Assembly: GCA_029945375.1 (NCBI GenBank)
Contig: CM057060.1
Coordinates: 1,240,001 to 1,304,000, forward strand
Source of the DNA: Agaricus subrufescens
Taxonomy: Eukaryota; Basidiomycota; Agaricomycetes; Agaricales; Agaricaceae
Reading direction: 5' to 3'
DNA length: 64,000 nt
This document shows, one piece after another, positions 52,505 through 63,589 of this stretch (positions are counted from its first letter, which is position 1; the number at the start of each line of letters is the position of its first letter). The translations under genes and the position numbers were made by a program. The notes beneath the pieces were generated by a model. It was not told the DNA's origin and did not search any database. It saw nothing but the letters and a program-made list of their open reading frames with translations.

Positions 52505-53157
52505 AGCTATATGATTTTATGAGGAGTGAGGAATCGTTACTGCTTTGTGAACTTTTTCTGCGACTAGAAGAAGATATATCTGGTCATCAGAAAGATGTAG
52601 ATGTGAGGGGCAGTATACATACACGGAAAGAGGTAACAACACAACCGCTTGAGTATATAAGGATTTTATAAGTTTTTATGACTGGTTTTGGCTTCTGGGG
52701 GTCAGCGCGGGCGCTGAGGACGAGGAGACGGGTCTCACCTTTAATGAGATGGTCGGTTAAAGAAAGCATCGCACCGCCGAGCAAGCTCAATTTTGATCAA
52801 CCATTTCAAACTCCGCTATGCGCACTGTTCATTTCCACATTTGTCGGCAGGTGTTATGTTTGGAATCGAAAACATAATGGCCGCGCTTTGTGGGACCGCG
52901 ACGTGCTTTGCACCCAGGACTGATCATCTTATCATCCAAAGAGGCTCTGGTCAAGCTTATCTATACAAATGGACAAGAATTCGGAACTGTCCTAGGTCCG
53001 ATGTGATACACTACAACACGGAGAAGAATCATAACGACATCTCAGACGGCCTGGAGTACAATACATGCTCCTTCATCCTCGCGTGAAATATGCTTTTGCA
53101 CCATGTGTGGCCAACTCTGTTTTGGCCTAAACGAATGGAAGTCATTCACTTTACACA
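52505..53157. promoter_or_regulatory. PAB1 upstream region and SCAMP 3' flank
   Basis: Holds the PAB1 promoter and the end of the SCAMP gene. Two plus-strand ORFs of 81 and 97 codons (52678-52923, 52793-53086) overlap each other in different frames and show no motif. I do not call them as genes. Confidence 0.45.
52654..52660 (-). promoter_or_regulatory. Possible TATA box for PAB1
   Basis: A TATATAA element lies about 150 bp upstream of the PAB1 start. PAB1 is usually strongly expressed, so a TATA element is plausible. Supported by position and sequence only. Confidence 0.35.
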
Positions 53158-54489
53158 CTAAAAGGTAGCAACAAAAGAGAGCTGACCTTTTCCATTGTAT
53201 GGCCCGCGGATCGATGGTGCTGATATATCTGTGGGGATATTGTTAGACGGCCCTTTCTGTTGTGCAAGAAGGAGAAGATAATTTGCCTGGAGATAGTAGA
53301 ACGCATTACCAACTCCCTGGATTATCCAACCAATAGTTGCTATGAGGCCCAAGATAGCGGCAGGCCAATGATGATCGATAAATTGGCGGATAGTCTGGAA
53401 CAAGCCGGCTGATCCAGTGCTAGAACGAAGGTATAAGTACACAAAGGCCTTCTGCCTCGGACTTGAGTTGATGAGTGGGATGCACACCTCGGTATGCCAA
53501 TAATCCTGTGTGGCGAAAGTGAGGACTAGCCCATGGAACTGCTTGGGTAAGGTACTTACATGTAGGCACTGAAGAGAAGGTGGAATCCCCCGAAAAAGAA
53601 GTATAGGTCTGTATAGAGAAAGAGATTACATCGAAGTGCGGACTCTAGTCGGCTGACTTACAGTAGTACAGAGCCTGCTCCTGTAATCAATCCCAAGTCA
53701 GTAAACGGTCTTTGCTTCCTGAGCGTGTTTTGCTTTACCTTCATATAACCGTTATAGATGGGTCTGAACTCGAGATAAGGGTAAGGAGAACGCGAAGAGA
53801 GGAGGGTGCATACCGATACCAGAGGAGGAAGGAGGTGATTGGTATAATGAACATATAACTGGAAGCGTGGATCAGAGTTAAAGGGAGTGGTTTCTGTAGA
53901 AGGACCAATTTACCCTATACTGGCACCCAGATCGCTGCCACCTTGACTGGAGTTGGCAAAAAAGACGAAGAGGCAGGCGACAAAGTTCAGAACCAGTGTG
54001 AGCAGAAGAATAAGCCATAGGTGATACAGTCGTGTGATGAGGAACCGTGAAGGTTCTGGTATTTCTTCAGGGATAGAATGGAAAATGAGGGGGTAGACTG
54101 GGAGAGAATGAGCCGAGTGCGTGTACAAAACGTTGTTTACCCACAAAACGGCCAATTGTTTCTACCGTGCACACGTATATGTTCGGCCTTTCGATGTAAT
54201 TCAGATTCTCTTCTCTCTAGATCTGCTTCCCTGCGCTGAAGGTCCTCGAGCCGAGCTGCATGTGAATGCTGCTGTGGTGGATCGTCGAACGGATTGATGT
54301 CGAGAGAGTTAGACGAGGCAAACGGATTCTTGTTATAATCGGCTGTGAAGGGCCTTGAATACGGAAATGAAAGGCAGTTGGGGACAACAGAACGCACTCA
54401 TGGTCTGGACGTGACGGGGTTGGTCGACGGTCGTCTGCGCTGCGCTTCCGGGCACGACTCTGAGCAGCGTCGGCAGTAGAGACCGGCAT
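53158..54489 (-). CDS. Secretory carrier membrane protein (SCAMP family)
   Basis: Start at 54489 ('MPVSTADAAQSRARKRS'). An intron leads to 'PFTADYNKNPFASSNSLD', then 'INPFDDPP', so two NPF motifs for EH-domain binding are present. A coiled coil follows ('LEDLQRREADLERRESELH'), then the first helix region 'LWLILLLTLVLNFVACLFVF'. Later parts have 'FIIPITSFLLWYRPIYNGYM', the family core 'ALYYYLYFFFGG', and 'WPAAILGLIATIGWIIQGVG'. Four membrane segments with cytosolic ends are expected. SCAMPs move between Golgi, endosomes and plasma membrane. The stop is TAG 53158-53160. The extra Arg-rich start before the NPF part is unusual, so the first exon is less sure. Confidence 0.87.
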
Positions 54490-54720
54490 CCCCCGGTGTT
54501 TGGCACCCGAGTGAGCAGCCAAATTGTCCTAATAAGGCAAGTAGTAATACTGCTTGACGGGCACCAGACGCCTGTGGCCTGATCCTGGAGGCTGTCCTAG
54601 GCCGAGGATTCGCTCGGAGTCACTGCATCCCTAGACGACGGGGCGCATGGAGGAGATTCGCAGAAAATCTTGGCCAAGGCACAACCGGCACACCCTTGCC
54701 GCCCGCTGACCATCAGGCCG

Positions 54721-54741
54721 TGTAACAATGTTGTAACAATG
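54721..54741. repeat. Tandem 10-bp direct repeat
   Basis: TGTAACAATG occurs twice, separated by one T (54721-54730 and 54732-54741), about 40 bp upstream of a TATA-like element. It may be a paired binding site in the promoter of the secreted-protein gene. Confidence 0.55.
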
Positions 54742-54777
54742 TCAAGACCGGTTTCTATTTTTAGGCGGTGAAAGCAA

Positions 54778-54784
54778 TATAAGG
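54778..54784 (+). promoter_or_regulatory. TATA-like element ahead of the secreted expansin-like gene
   Basis: TATAAGG lies about 245 bp upstream of the ATG at 55027. A long C/T-rich stretch (about 54830-55020) follows, as in strongly expressed fungal genes. The distance suggests a long 5' leader or an unseen leader intron. Confidence 0.4.
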
Positions 54785-55026
54785 CCAGTCCGCCACTGAA
54801 AATTGCAAGCGCGTGTTGAATCGCATCTCATTTCTCCATTCACTCCTTCTCTTCTCAAAGTATGTTCTCATTTCCCCTCTTCCCCTTCCTTCTAGCTCAC
54901 TTTCGCTCATCAGATCTCCCGTCTCTGCGTCCTTAAATACGGACCCACACCCTCTTTCTCCCCCACCAGTCTTTTGAGCCTCGGTCTTGACCCGCATCTC
55001 CCATTAACCCCTCTCAACTGCTAGTC

Positions 55027-56088
55027 ATGTTCAACATCGTCTCTTCCGCTCTTTTTGCCCTCGCTGTCTCTTCCGTGACCGCTCTCGTCGTCCCCCGTGG
55101 TCCTAGTGCCCCCGCTGACTGGTCCAGCTCTCTCGAGGTAAATTTCTCACACTTTGGTCGACCCTGTGACCCATGCGGCTCTAGGACTATGCGGGGTATC
55201 ATGCCCGCTACATGGCCATCGGCTGCTATGCCAAGCACAGTGACCCTTTCTTCGACCGCTGTTGCCATCCTCTTCAGGTACGATACTTTGTCTGCTGCGG
55301 CATCATTTTATTTATGGTCCGTTTCAGAACGGGGCTCAGCCCGAACCTTCCTGCCAGGCACCCTCGGGCGCTGACAGCTCTGACAACGATGATGTCGATG
55401 ACTGTGAAGATGAAGACGATTCCAGTTTGACAGTTACCCCTACGACAACCCCTACTACTACTGCTAAGGCCAGCCCCACTGCGACCCCTCACAGCACCTC
55501 TGCCGCAAAAGCCAAAGCTACCGACGCCGCCGTCAACGTGGACGCCAATATCTTTTCTGGCGGAGTGTATGTGACAGACATTTATAATACGTCGGCTGCG
55601 ACGCTGACCCATCATCTCTTAATCAGCGCAACCTTCTATTATCAAGGAGGCAATGCAGGAGCATGCGGAAAGTATAACAGCGACGACACCCTTATTGCTG
55701 CCATGGGTCAATTTTCTTTTCCTACACACGCCGGCCGGTTTCTGATTATTCCATGGAACAGATTACCGAACATACGGTAACACTAGCCGCAAATCGCCCC
55801 TGTGCGGCAAGAAGGTCGAGATCACAAATACAAAGAACCACAAGGTACATTATCTCTCCTAACTTGTGCTATATAACTAATGTGCCGTCCTATCTTTCAG
55901 AAAGTGGTTGTAACGGTTGCTGACGCTTGCCCTACATGCAACAATAAGAACTCCATCGACCTTTCCGTCGCTGCCTTCGAGTCAATTGCCACCAAGGCCG
56001 AAGGCGAGGTTCCCAGTACGTCTAGATATCTTGTCCGATATCTCGGTCGCTGATGTGTTCTTTCCTAGTTACGTGGAAGTTCCTTTGA
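55027..56088 (+). CDS. Secreted protein with RlpA-like double-psi beta-barrel (expansin-related)
   Basis: Seven exons (edges 55137, 55185-55277, 55328-55566, 55627-55706, 55762-55844, 55901-56015, 56069-56088) give exactly 246 residues. A signal peptide starts it ('MFNIVSSALFALAVSSVTAL'). A short Cys-containing segment follows ('YHARYMAIGCYAKHSD', 'FFDRCCHPLQ'), then a Ser/Thr linker ('TVTPTTTPTTTAKASPTAT'). The C-terminal part is the barrel: 'ATFYYQGGNAGACGKYNSDD', 'VVTVADACPTCNNKNSIDLS' and 'AEGEVPITWKFL'. The last holds the 'DxCPTC' and 'IDLS' motifs seen in barwin/RlpA-like proteins. Such proteins are secreted in Agaricomycetes and linked to wall loosening or fruiting, but catalytic activity is often absent. 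No cellulose-binding domain is visible. Confidence 0.87.
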
Positions 56089-56604
56089 GCATAACGTTTA
56101 CTTTTCATAACTGCAATTTTCTCTATTTCGTCTGCTCCATTGTTTATCTTTGATCTTTCTCCACACTCTCTCCATGGGGCTGGTTCTCTACGACTTGATG
56201 TCGATGGGCGGCATGGGAATCAATCAATCATGGTCATTGAGGCTATCATCGCTGAGTGATGGTGTACCCTCCTGGCGACCGGGAGATTGATGTTCCCTGC
56301 ATAGTCCGTCTTTTTCTGCTCGGCTGACCTGGCGTCGGTGTTTTTGTACTTTTCTCCTGCATCCCGAAATTACTTTTGTTATGTGCCGTTGTCAAATGTA
56401 CCGCATAGAGGGCGCTGGTCGATATGAATCAATGGTTTTATGCATATAAATATCTTTGATAACTAAGCGAATAGAAGTATGCGTGACTACCATTGAGGTC
56501 ACTGAACCATCGACTTCGGTGAAACTAGAATCTATGTGACTTCCGTTCATCACCATCAGCTATATCGACATCCGCTCACAGACAACAACTTCTATCAGAC
56601 GGAC
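56089..56604. other. Intergenic region
   Basis: 3' flank of the secreted-protein gene and promoter of the COQ11-like gene. T/C-rich at 56100-56180, followed by mixed sequence. No coding exon was recognised. Confidence 0.45.
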
Positions 56605-58878
56605 ATGAACTCTGCCTTGCAACGCATCCTCGTTGTAGGGGGAAACGGGTTCGTCGGTAAGCGTTTGCCAAGCTATGAAAGTAGCTTGTTGGTACTGACT
56701 TATTTGTAGGTTCTGCCGTTTGCAAGGCAGCCGTGGCTCGGGGAATCCAGGTCACCAGTGTTAGGTCAGTTCTTGTTTTCTCTTTGAGCATGCTATTGTA
56801 ACCTTTCTGACTTCAACGCATCTATTTAATGCGCATAATATCTCGACTTCTAGTTCATCGGGACGACCATACCGCACCGAGAAAGGACACACGCCGGCAT
56901 GGGTGAACAAGGTTGTTATGAAATCTTTCTTTATTCTTCCCCCTTCTCCCTCTGGCATTATTTTTCCATCTTCGAATTCCCAAGAACAACAATGAGACAC
57001 GGTTTGGTTCGCCGCGCCCTCGATAGTCCTACACGGCATCCTCACGTTCCATTCTGTCATTCCATTTCAATTAAACGTGCGCACCCTTTGAAAAATTTCT
57101 CGACGCGAATTCCGCTAGTGTGTTCGATCCCATTCTTGCTCTTCATTTTATTTTGAACGCGTGCGCCCCGCGTGTCGTCTTTGACTTAATGTGGCACCCA
57201 CCATTTAATTTCAAAGACCTGCAAACTGGTTCTGGAATTTGCGAAGAGCATTCTGTGTCTTTACAATGGCGCTGCGATCCACAGTATCCCTGCACACTCT
57301 TGTTGATTTCACAAAAATGGGGATGAACGCTTTGCTTGCTTCGTGACAGTTCGTCATTAATGTCTCAAGGCATGCTCACCCCAGCACTTACTACATGTCT
57401 ACCTTTAAACCTTACCCTTTTCATTCTCATATGAAGTGGTTTCGTAACTAACAAACTTTTCGCGCGTTTTATAGGTGGACTGGCAGAAGGGTGATGCTCT
57501 TCAACCGGAGTCTTTTGCTCACCTGTTTGCCGATGTGTCAGGTGTTGTGCATACTTTAGGCACTCTTATTGAAGACGCAGATGGAACGTATAAACGTGCC
57601 ATCAGGTCCGGAGACGTTCCTGGATTACTCGGCAGTTTCCTTAAGAATACCGTGGTTGGTAGCGAGGGAGGAAATCCACTTGAGAAGCACCAACAACACT
57701 CTGAGAAAGAAAGAACAAGGGGTACTTATGAGGTTATGAATCGAGATACGGGTGAGTCTCACTATACTTGCTTCATACACCCTTTACCCTATGCCTGCCT
57801 TATCTTGCTTTGCGAATTTGAGGTTAATGGCGCACGAGATATTGGCATTTTTAATTGCTATTTGCCCTCTCCTACGGTCCCTGAATGCCCCTGAATGCTC
57901 CTGGGATTCTACGACGACCTTCCTTCCATGATTCTCCTGGTCCCGATGCATCCGTGGTCTTCATGACGTGAACTCATCTAGACTCCCATAGCATTGCGGG
58001 TATGCGAGGCGTTCATTTCCTCGGAATCTTCCTCTAGTGCCGCGAGAAATGTGCCGCGTCCGTTCGTATATGTCTCTGCCGAAGATATTTTCCGCCCGGT
58101 GTTCCCAGCCCGATATATTGAAACGAAACGGGAGGCAGAAAGGGGCATTGAGACCATGATGGCCAATGCTACTGACTACCGAGGCGTTTACGTTCGTCCA
58201 AGTGCGTAACGCGTTATTTTTTCCTCGTCCTAGGATAGGCGTTCTAATTTTGACCCGTTCTTTCCGCTATTACTCAAAACACATTATCGCGATACTTGGT
58301 CTCTTCCGCTCTGTGCCGGATATGCTGCGCTTGGTGATTCGTCAAACAAAATCGACATTTGATCATCTTCCTTGCCTCGCGATTCTATAGGTCTAATCTA
58401 TCACGCTCATCAACGTCCCATTACAACGCCGGTAGCATTCCTCTTTGACCTCTCTGCGACGCTGCATGCCAGAGTACCTCCGACTGTTCCAACGCCGTCG
58501 GGCATTCTTCGATCGCTCGGCAATCTGCTCTCTTCCGATGCCAATGGGCGTGGTCAAGCTAAAGGGGCGGTGGCGAGAGAGATAGGAGCAATGGAACCAA
58601 AATTATCTCAAGGCCCATCATCTCCAGGATCGCCACATGGCCCGGGAGCCGTAGCGCCCTCAGTACTAGAGTCCATGGCTAATGCATTGGTGATTCCGCC
58701 CATTCACGTAGACCACGTTGCAGATGCAATTTTGGCGAGTTTGGACTCTGCGAATGGTGTTAGAGGCGTAGTCGGAGTTAATCGTATGCGAGAATTGATT
58801 GGGTGGAGGGAAAGCGGCGGTAATCATGAGAGTGGGGGTGCGGATGTTCATCGGGTCCAAGCTCGGCCTGGGCCGTGA
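56605..58878 (+). CDS. COQ11: COQ11-like atypical short-chain dehydrogenase, mitochondrial
   Basis: Starts 'MNSALQRILVVGGNGFVGSA', with the GxxGxxG Rossmann motif close to the N-terminus, then 'VTSVSSSGRP'. After a 563-nt intron (56912-57474) it continues 'VDWQKGDALQPESFAHLF', 'GVVHTLGTL', 'TYEVMNRDT', 'RPFVYVSAEDIFRP' and 'ARYIETKREAERGIETM', which pairs well with yeast Coq11 ('...YINSKREAE...'). The active Tyr and Lys are in 'YIETK'. A C-terminal part includes 'PPIHVDHVADAILASLD'. Coq11 is linked to coenzyme Q synthesis at the inner membrane and the CoQ synthome. The end is TGA 58876-58878. Exon edges after 57750 are approximate. Confidence 0.82.
56912..57474 (+). other. 563-nt intron of the COQ11-like gene
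   Basis: Roughly ten times longer than the other introns in the window. It begins GTTGTT, ends TATAG and has a good branch site (CTAAC near 57448). It holds no ORF of note and I found no clear C/D or H/ACA snoRNA boxes. Confidence 0.7.
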
Positions 58879-59535
58879 TCCTTGTGATATCGTATTCACG
58901 TTGTTTACCTTCGGACCCGGCTGATAGTAATGCAGCACGTAAACGAAGAGTTCCGACTCTGTGAGAAGAAACCCACTTGCTGTTAGATGTTCAAAAGCTA
59001 AGATTGGATGCTTCTATTGACATGGGGATTGGTCAGTGGTGGCGAGTGTGAATAAGCTGTGAGTATGGATGCGCTTTTGGTGGACGGCGGAAGTCCGTTA
59101 TCTCTAGTTTAGTGGATACCTGTGTTACTCTGTGCCATGGGATGCTCTCCTTCTCGGCATCGACTCAACATTGCGCCGAGTGGGGCTCTACAAGCCACAG
59201 TATATATCTGCCTTTTGCAAAAAACCACTGAAAGACACTGTTTCTCTGCGCGTCATTAGTCTTTAGATCACTACTCACCCGGTCTGGAACCCCGCCCTCC
59301 TGACACAGCCGCTTGGCCGCGCCTCGAAAAATTATCGTGCCATTCTTGATTACTAGTACGCTCAGGGTCAATTACATTCCCCTCATTTGCTTATCACGGC
59401 CCGATGATAGATTTCCGTACATAACAGGCTACTTCACATTTTTTTCCCCCACTTCTTCACTAGAGCTCCTCCTTCCCCTTCTCCCCCACCCCCTCCCTCG
59501 TATCACGCCGCTTCTCTCTGTCCCGCGTGTCAATT
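58879..59535. promoter_or_regulatory. Upstream region of the adenylate kinase gene
   Basis: Holds the COQ11 3' flank and the adenylate kinase promoter. A strong C/T-rich tract (about 59440-59520) lies just before the start codon at 59536. No coding region of note is present. Confidence 0.45.
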
Positions 59536-60786
59536 ATGCAGACTCCCGCAACCAATGCTTGTGCAACTTTCTATCACTCGGCTACGAGGAACGGTCCCCG
59601 TATGAATGCTACTAGACAAATTATGCGACGGTATCTCAGCACCTCTCTGCCCACCCGTAAAGCCGTCTTCCTAGATACTCTCCGAAAAGATTATAACCCA
59701 ACGAGGGTTCACACAATTAGTGGGAACATTGGCAGACATGTCAGTTCTGCTTCGGATGAAGTCGAAAAACCAACACGGTTTCTCCGAATGATCATGTTTG
59801 GAAAGCCTGGTGCGGGTAAAGGTACCTTGGCTCAACGTTTGGTAGAGAAGTATGATTTGGTGACGGTCTCCACTGGGGATTTGTTACGCCAACATATTAA
59901 TGAACGGACGGATATTGGACGAGAGGCGGAGGAAATTGTTGCGAGAGGTGGCCTTATTCCTGATGGGATCATGTTGAAAGTTGTTACCAACAAGTTGAAT
60001 GGCTTAAGGAACAAAGTGAGTACGCGTGACGGTTGACCCATTTATTCCCGGTTTAATGTACGTTTAGAATTGGATTTTAGATGGCTTCCCTAGAACACTC
60101 GGACAAGGTGAACTCCTAAATGCACACCTCAAGTAAGTGGAAACGACACAAGACATACGAATTCTGACTCAACCTTCCCTCCCTTCTTTTTTTTTTCTCC
60201 GCACAATCAGCAAGCATAATACGCCGTTGACCCTGGTCGTAAACATTGATGTACCTGATGATGTGATTCTCCAACGAATTTCCGACCGCTGGGTCCACCC
60301 TTCGTCGGGGCGAGTCTACAATATGTCTTACAATCGACCGAAAGTGATCGGGATCGATGACGAAACCGGAGAACCTTTGACCAAGCGTCGAGACGACAAT
60401 CCAGTAAGTGTTCTTCCACTTTTCCCTGACTCGATCTAAATGTGTTATAGGAAACATTCGCCCGTCGTCTCGAAGCATTCTACGAAACCACAGCTCCCCT
60501 TCTCAAGTACTACAGCAAGCAAGCCGAGGGCACCCAGGCAGTTCGCCGTGACAGTCTTCAGCATCCCCACCAGGTGTCCTTCCACCGCCCTCACAGACTC
60601 AATTTAGTCACACTCAGTGGCGCTACGTCTGACGAGAACTGGCCAATTTTAGACGAACTAGTGCGACGATACCCTAGTCTCAAGGAACGACAGCACAAGA
60701 CAAACAATGTCAATGATTTTATAGTCGCTAGTGGCTTGGCCGCTGCAAATGCCTATCGCATGGGTCAAGCACAGACAACGCAATAG
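59536..60786 (+). CDS. Mitochondrial adenylate kinase (GTP:AMP phosphotransferase type)
   Basis: The N-terminal 80 residues look like a mitochondrial presequence (Arg, Ser and Thr rich, 'MNATRQIMRRYLSTSLPTRK'). The P-loop is 'MFGKPGAGKGT'; the AMP-binding part is 'VSTGDLLRQHINERTDIG', and 'NWILDGFPRTLGQGELL' holds the 'DGFPR' signature. The LID region has 'ISDRWVHPSSGRVYNMSYNR', the non-zinc short-LID version typical of AK3/Adk2. 'TKRRDDNPETFARRLEAFY' follows, and the C-terminus is extended by about 70 residues. It equilibrates AMP with ATP or GTP in the matrix. Exons are joined over introns at about 60015-60065, 60134-60210 and 60403-60450. Confidence 0.92.
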
Positions 60787-60999
60787 ATGACATATGGTTC
60801 AATGTTCTATTATTGAACTGCTGCTCTGTCGTTGCAAACTTTGCTCTGGATTGCTTCCGGGTTCTTCCGTCGCAGAACGGGATTCGATAAACCCAATCAA
60901 TCTGTCCATTACCCGCTCGTACTGTTTACGCGCATTATCGTGATCACTTGGGTCGTCTTATGTAGCTTGTATATTCGTGCAGTTTTAATTGTTGTTGCC

Positions 61000-62033
61000 T
61001 CATCTGAGAGCGTACCTGTGCATGCGGGCTTTAGAAACAAAACAGACCGGACGAGTTGTACGACACACATTTTCACGACATACAGGCCATGCGGGAGGCC
61101 TTCTTGGACTTTGTCTTGCACCAGGTCAAGTTCGGCTGATTGAAAGAGTATTTTCCATGCCTTGTCCGATCTGGGTGGCAATTAAATTTTCCGGTGACGT
61201 CAAGGATTGATTAAGAGCTCACCTAGTGAGACTAGAATCCTGATCGTCAAAGACGATGGTGGCCTGACCATCGGAGTCGGGACAACAGTTTTCCTTGACT
61301 ACAATCACACTTTCCTTGTCTCTCAGTGCAAGTTTGCACCGCTTGAAGAAATCAATTAGATCTTCGTTTGATAAGTGACCAAGGCACCACTGGCACCAAA
61401 TCACATCAAAGCCCATGCCAATATCGCCCTGTGGTCTCGCTGGTTCATAACCGATTCGATCCAAAAATCTGACGCGATGAGGATACAAAGGATCGAACTC
61501 TTGCAGTGTTCCTTGTAGAAAGGTGACACTCTTGGTCTGTTCCGCGATGCCTCTCCAGCGAAGATGTTCTGGATTCGAGAGATCAACACTGGCGCGGCCA
61601 CGAACGAGGGCTTTCTCGATGAAGGACTCCACGGGCTCAAGGAGGATGACATCATCTACTAGATGAAGGAGGGTGTCAGAGGTTACGCGACCGATCCCTG
61701 CACCGACATCGAGAGCTCGGACACGCTTCGATCGGTCGCTAGAGCTAGCGAGGGGTCTAAAGGCAGACGGGACGGATGATAGGTCTGGAAGCAGGTGGAG
61801 AAGGAAGAGGCGAGAACCGAGAGATTCTATGCGCGGCAATGACTGGGATTATCAATAAGTCAGCTTTCGGAGAGAGATAAGGCGAAGTTACCCCAGAGCC
61901 AAAACCGCCTGGAAGCACGGGTGAGCGAGAGGGCGCCAAACACAGACACACACGCACCAAGCACGCCGTCGTATGTCGCCGGCTGCGTCTTCCAGTACTC
62001 GAGCCCGTCCGCGACCACTGGCTCTGTGGCCAT
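61000..62033 (-). CDS. TAE1: Alpha-N-terminal protein methyltransferase (NTMT1/Tae1 type)
   Basis: Start at 62033 ('MATEPVVADGLEYWKTQPAT'). Two introns bring in 'YDGVLGGFGSG' and 'SLPRIESLGSRLF', as in the family pattern ('T.DG.LGG.G...'). The SAM motif is 'ALDVGAGIGRVTSDTLL', and the substrate loop 'IWCQWCLGHLSNEDLIDF' and 'VVKENCC' are hallmarks. The last exons add 'SDKAWKILFQSAELDL' and end 'YVVKMYALR' at TGA 61000-61002. Family members methylate the free N-terminus of Xaa-Pro-Lys proteins such as ribosomal proteins Rpl12 and Rps25. Active motif residues are present. Confidence 0.88.
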
Positions 62034-62109
62034 CTTTTCAGTCACGTGCGTCAATCTCCCTCATTTCCGTGTCTGGCCAAACAGGCTCAAACAACGCGTC
62101 CCTAATTGG

Positions 62110-63589
62110 ATGGCTTCTCTCGACGAGATCTGGGACGCGCCGGTCACCCCGAATTCCCCCAAAGCACCCAGGACACTCGACCTCGATGATGATGACGCAT
62201 CATTGGAGCCCCCTGCAAAGCGGCAGAGACAGACCCTCTTCTTATCCGACTCCGAGGACGATGATCAGCCCGGTGCATCAGTGCCGCGGGGTGCCACTAA
62301 AGCCCCTCCACGCGTAATCAACCCACCTATAGACGAAGATGTCGAAGCGCTCTTTGCTGATGCAGAAAATGATGACCAGCTGAGCTTCAAGAGGGTAGGC
62401 GACTTTGACATCGCTGCCATGGAGAAAGAGGCCAAGGAGAGGCATCGCCGAGCCATGCCATCGACACCTCATCCTGTCATGCCGTCCAGTTCCCCGGCTC
62501 GAGATGGCGAGGCTACAGCTACAAGTGGAGCGAATGGGAAGGAAAAAGAGCCTATCAAACGTCGGAAACCCTTGGTATTAAACGAGAACCTGTTGCTTGG
62601 ACCAACTGGCTTCCCTGACCTGATCTCGCAACTCAAGGATTTTAAAGTCAAAGGAAAAGGGCATGAGGTGTGCCCAGTTGCAGATGTCACCTGTGTTACT
62701 GATCGAACATGGGTTAAAGGTTGATGACCTCACGCGGCTCATGCGAGTATACAACTTTTGGGCGCATAGACTCTACCCCAAGGTCAAGTTTCGAGATACC
62801 GTTGTACGGGTCGAAAAACTGTGTCACTCCAAGCGAATGAATGCAAGTATTCTCAATCGGTATCACTCTCTCTTTGAGTCTAATGTCTCCTTGTCGTAGG
62901 TTGCACTATCAGTGTGGAGAGACGAAGCGAAGGGTAAAATACGAGATCCGGACGCGGACCTCTCCCCTGATTCGGACGATGACGATCGAGGGTTAGCGAA
63001 TGCGGATCGGGTCCAGCCCTCTGAGGGCCCCTCACGACCTCGTTCAGAAGCAAACAATTCCTCAGTGCCACCTTCTCCTCGCGCTTCCTCACAGCCGCCG
63101 ACAGGTGGTTTTCAAACTGATGGTGATCTGTTTGGCCCTCCGACTTCTAACTCGACACGAAGCACTCATCCTGCAACCAATTCATCATCAACGATTACAA
63201 AGAGAAGGATTATAGTTGATGATGACGAGGATGATGACGAGGAAGAGAACCTTTGGAAACAATTCGAAGAAGCAAACACCCAACAGCCGGCGCAAAATCA
63301 GCAACAACCTGCCTCTATGCAGTCTTCAGGTGATCTTGATGACAAAGAGATGTGGGCTGCCTTGGATGCAGCCTCAACCTCAATGAAACCTGCTACAGGG
63401 ATCAATGCCGCAGGTACTGGCGAGATGGATATTGACGACGAGGACATATGGGACATCGTCAAAGAAAACGAGAAAACACCCCCTCAATCGTCCTCAGGTG
63501 GCGAGGAGCCTAATCCCACGATACCGATCCATGCGAATCAATCTTTGTCGGAATCCGAGATGGGTTTCGATGACATGTACACTGATTGA
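62110..63589 (+). CDS. CSM3/SWI3: Replication fork protection complex subunit Csm3/Swi3 (Tipin)
   Basis: Starts 'MASLDEIWDAPVTPNSP'. An acidic low-complexity part precedes the Swi3 domain. 'PLVLNENLLLGPTGFPDLIS' and 'LKDFKVKGKGHE' are joined by an intron to 'VDDLTRLMRVYNFWAHRLYP' and 'VVRVEKLCHSKRMN', then 'VALSVWRDEAKG'. That is the conserved Tipin/Csm3 block. The second intron has a GC donor (62843-62899). The C-terminal half is disordered and acidic, with Gln-rich and 'DDEDIWDIV' repeats. Csm3 pairs with Tof1/Swi1 to stabilise stalled forks, support checkpoint signalling and aid cohesion. Stop at 63587-63589. Confidence 0.92.
62843..62899 (+). other. GC-AG intron in the Csm3/Swi3 gene
   Basis: The exon ends 'KRMN' and the next bases are GCAAGT. 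The acceptor is TCGTAG before 'VALSVWRD'. No GT donor nearby keeps the frame into the conserved block. The intron is 57 nt, like its neighbours. Confidence 0.75.

Noticed and set aside
52678..53086. Two overlapping plus-strand ORFs upstream of PAB1
   Set aside because: Different frames, no motif and no codon-like pattern; they lie in the PAB1 promoter and SCAMP 3' flank.
56912..57474. snoRNA inside the long COQ11 intron
   Set aside because: No convincing C/D box pair or H/ACA layout could be found by eye.
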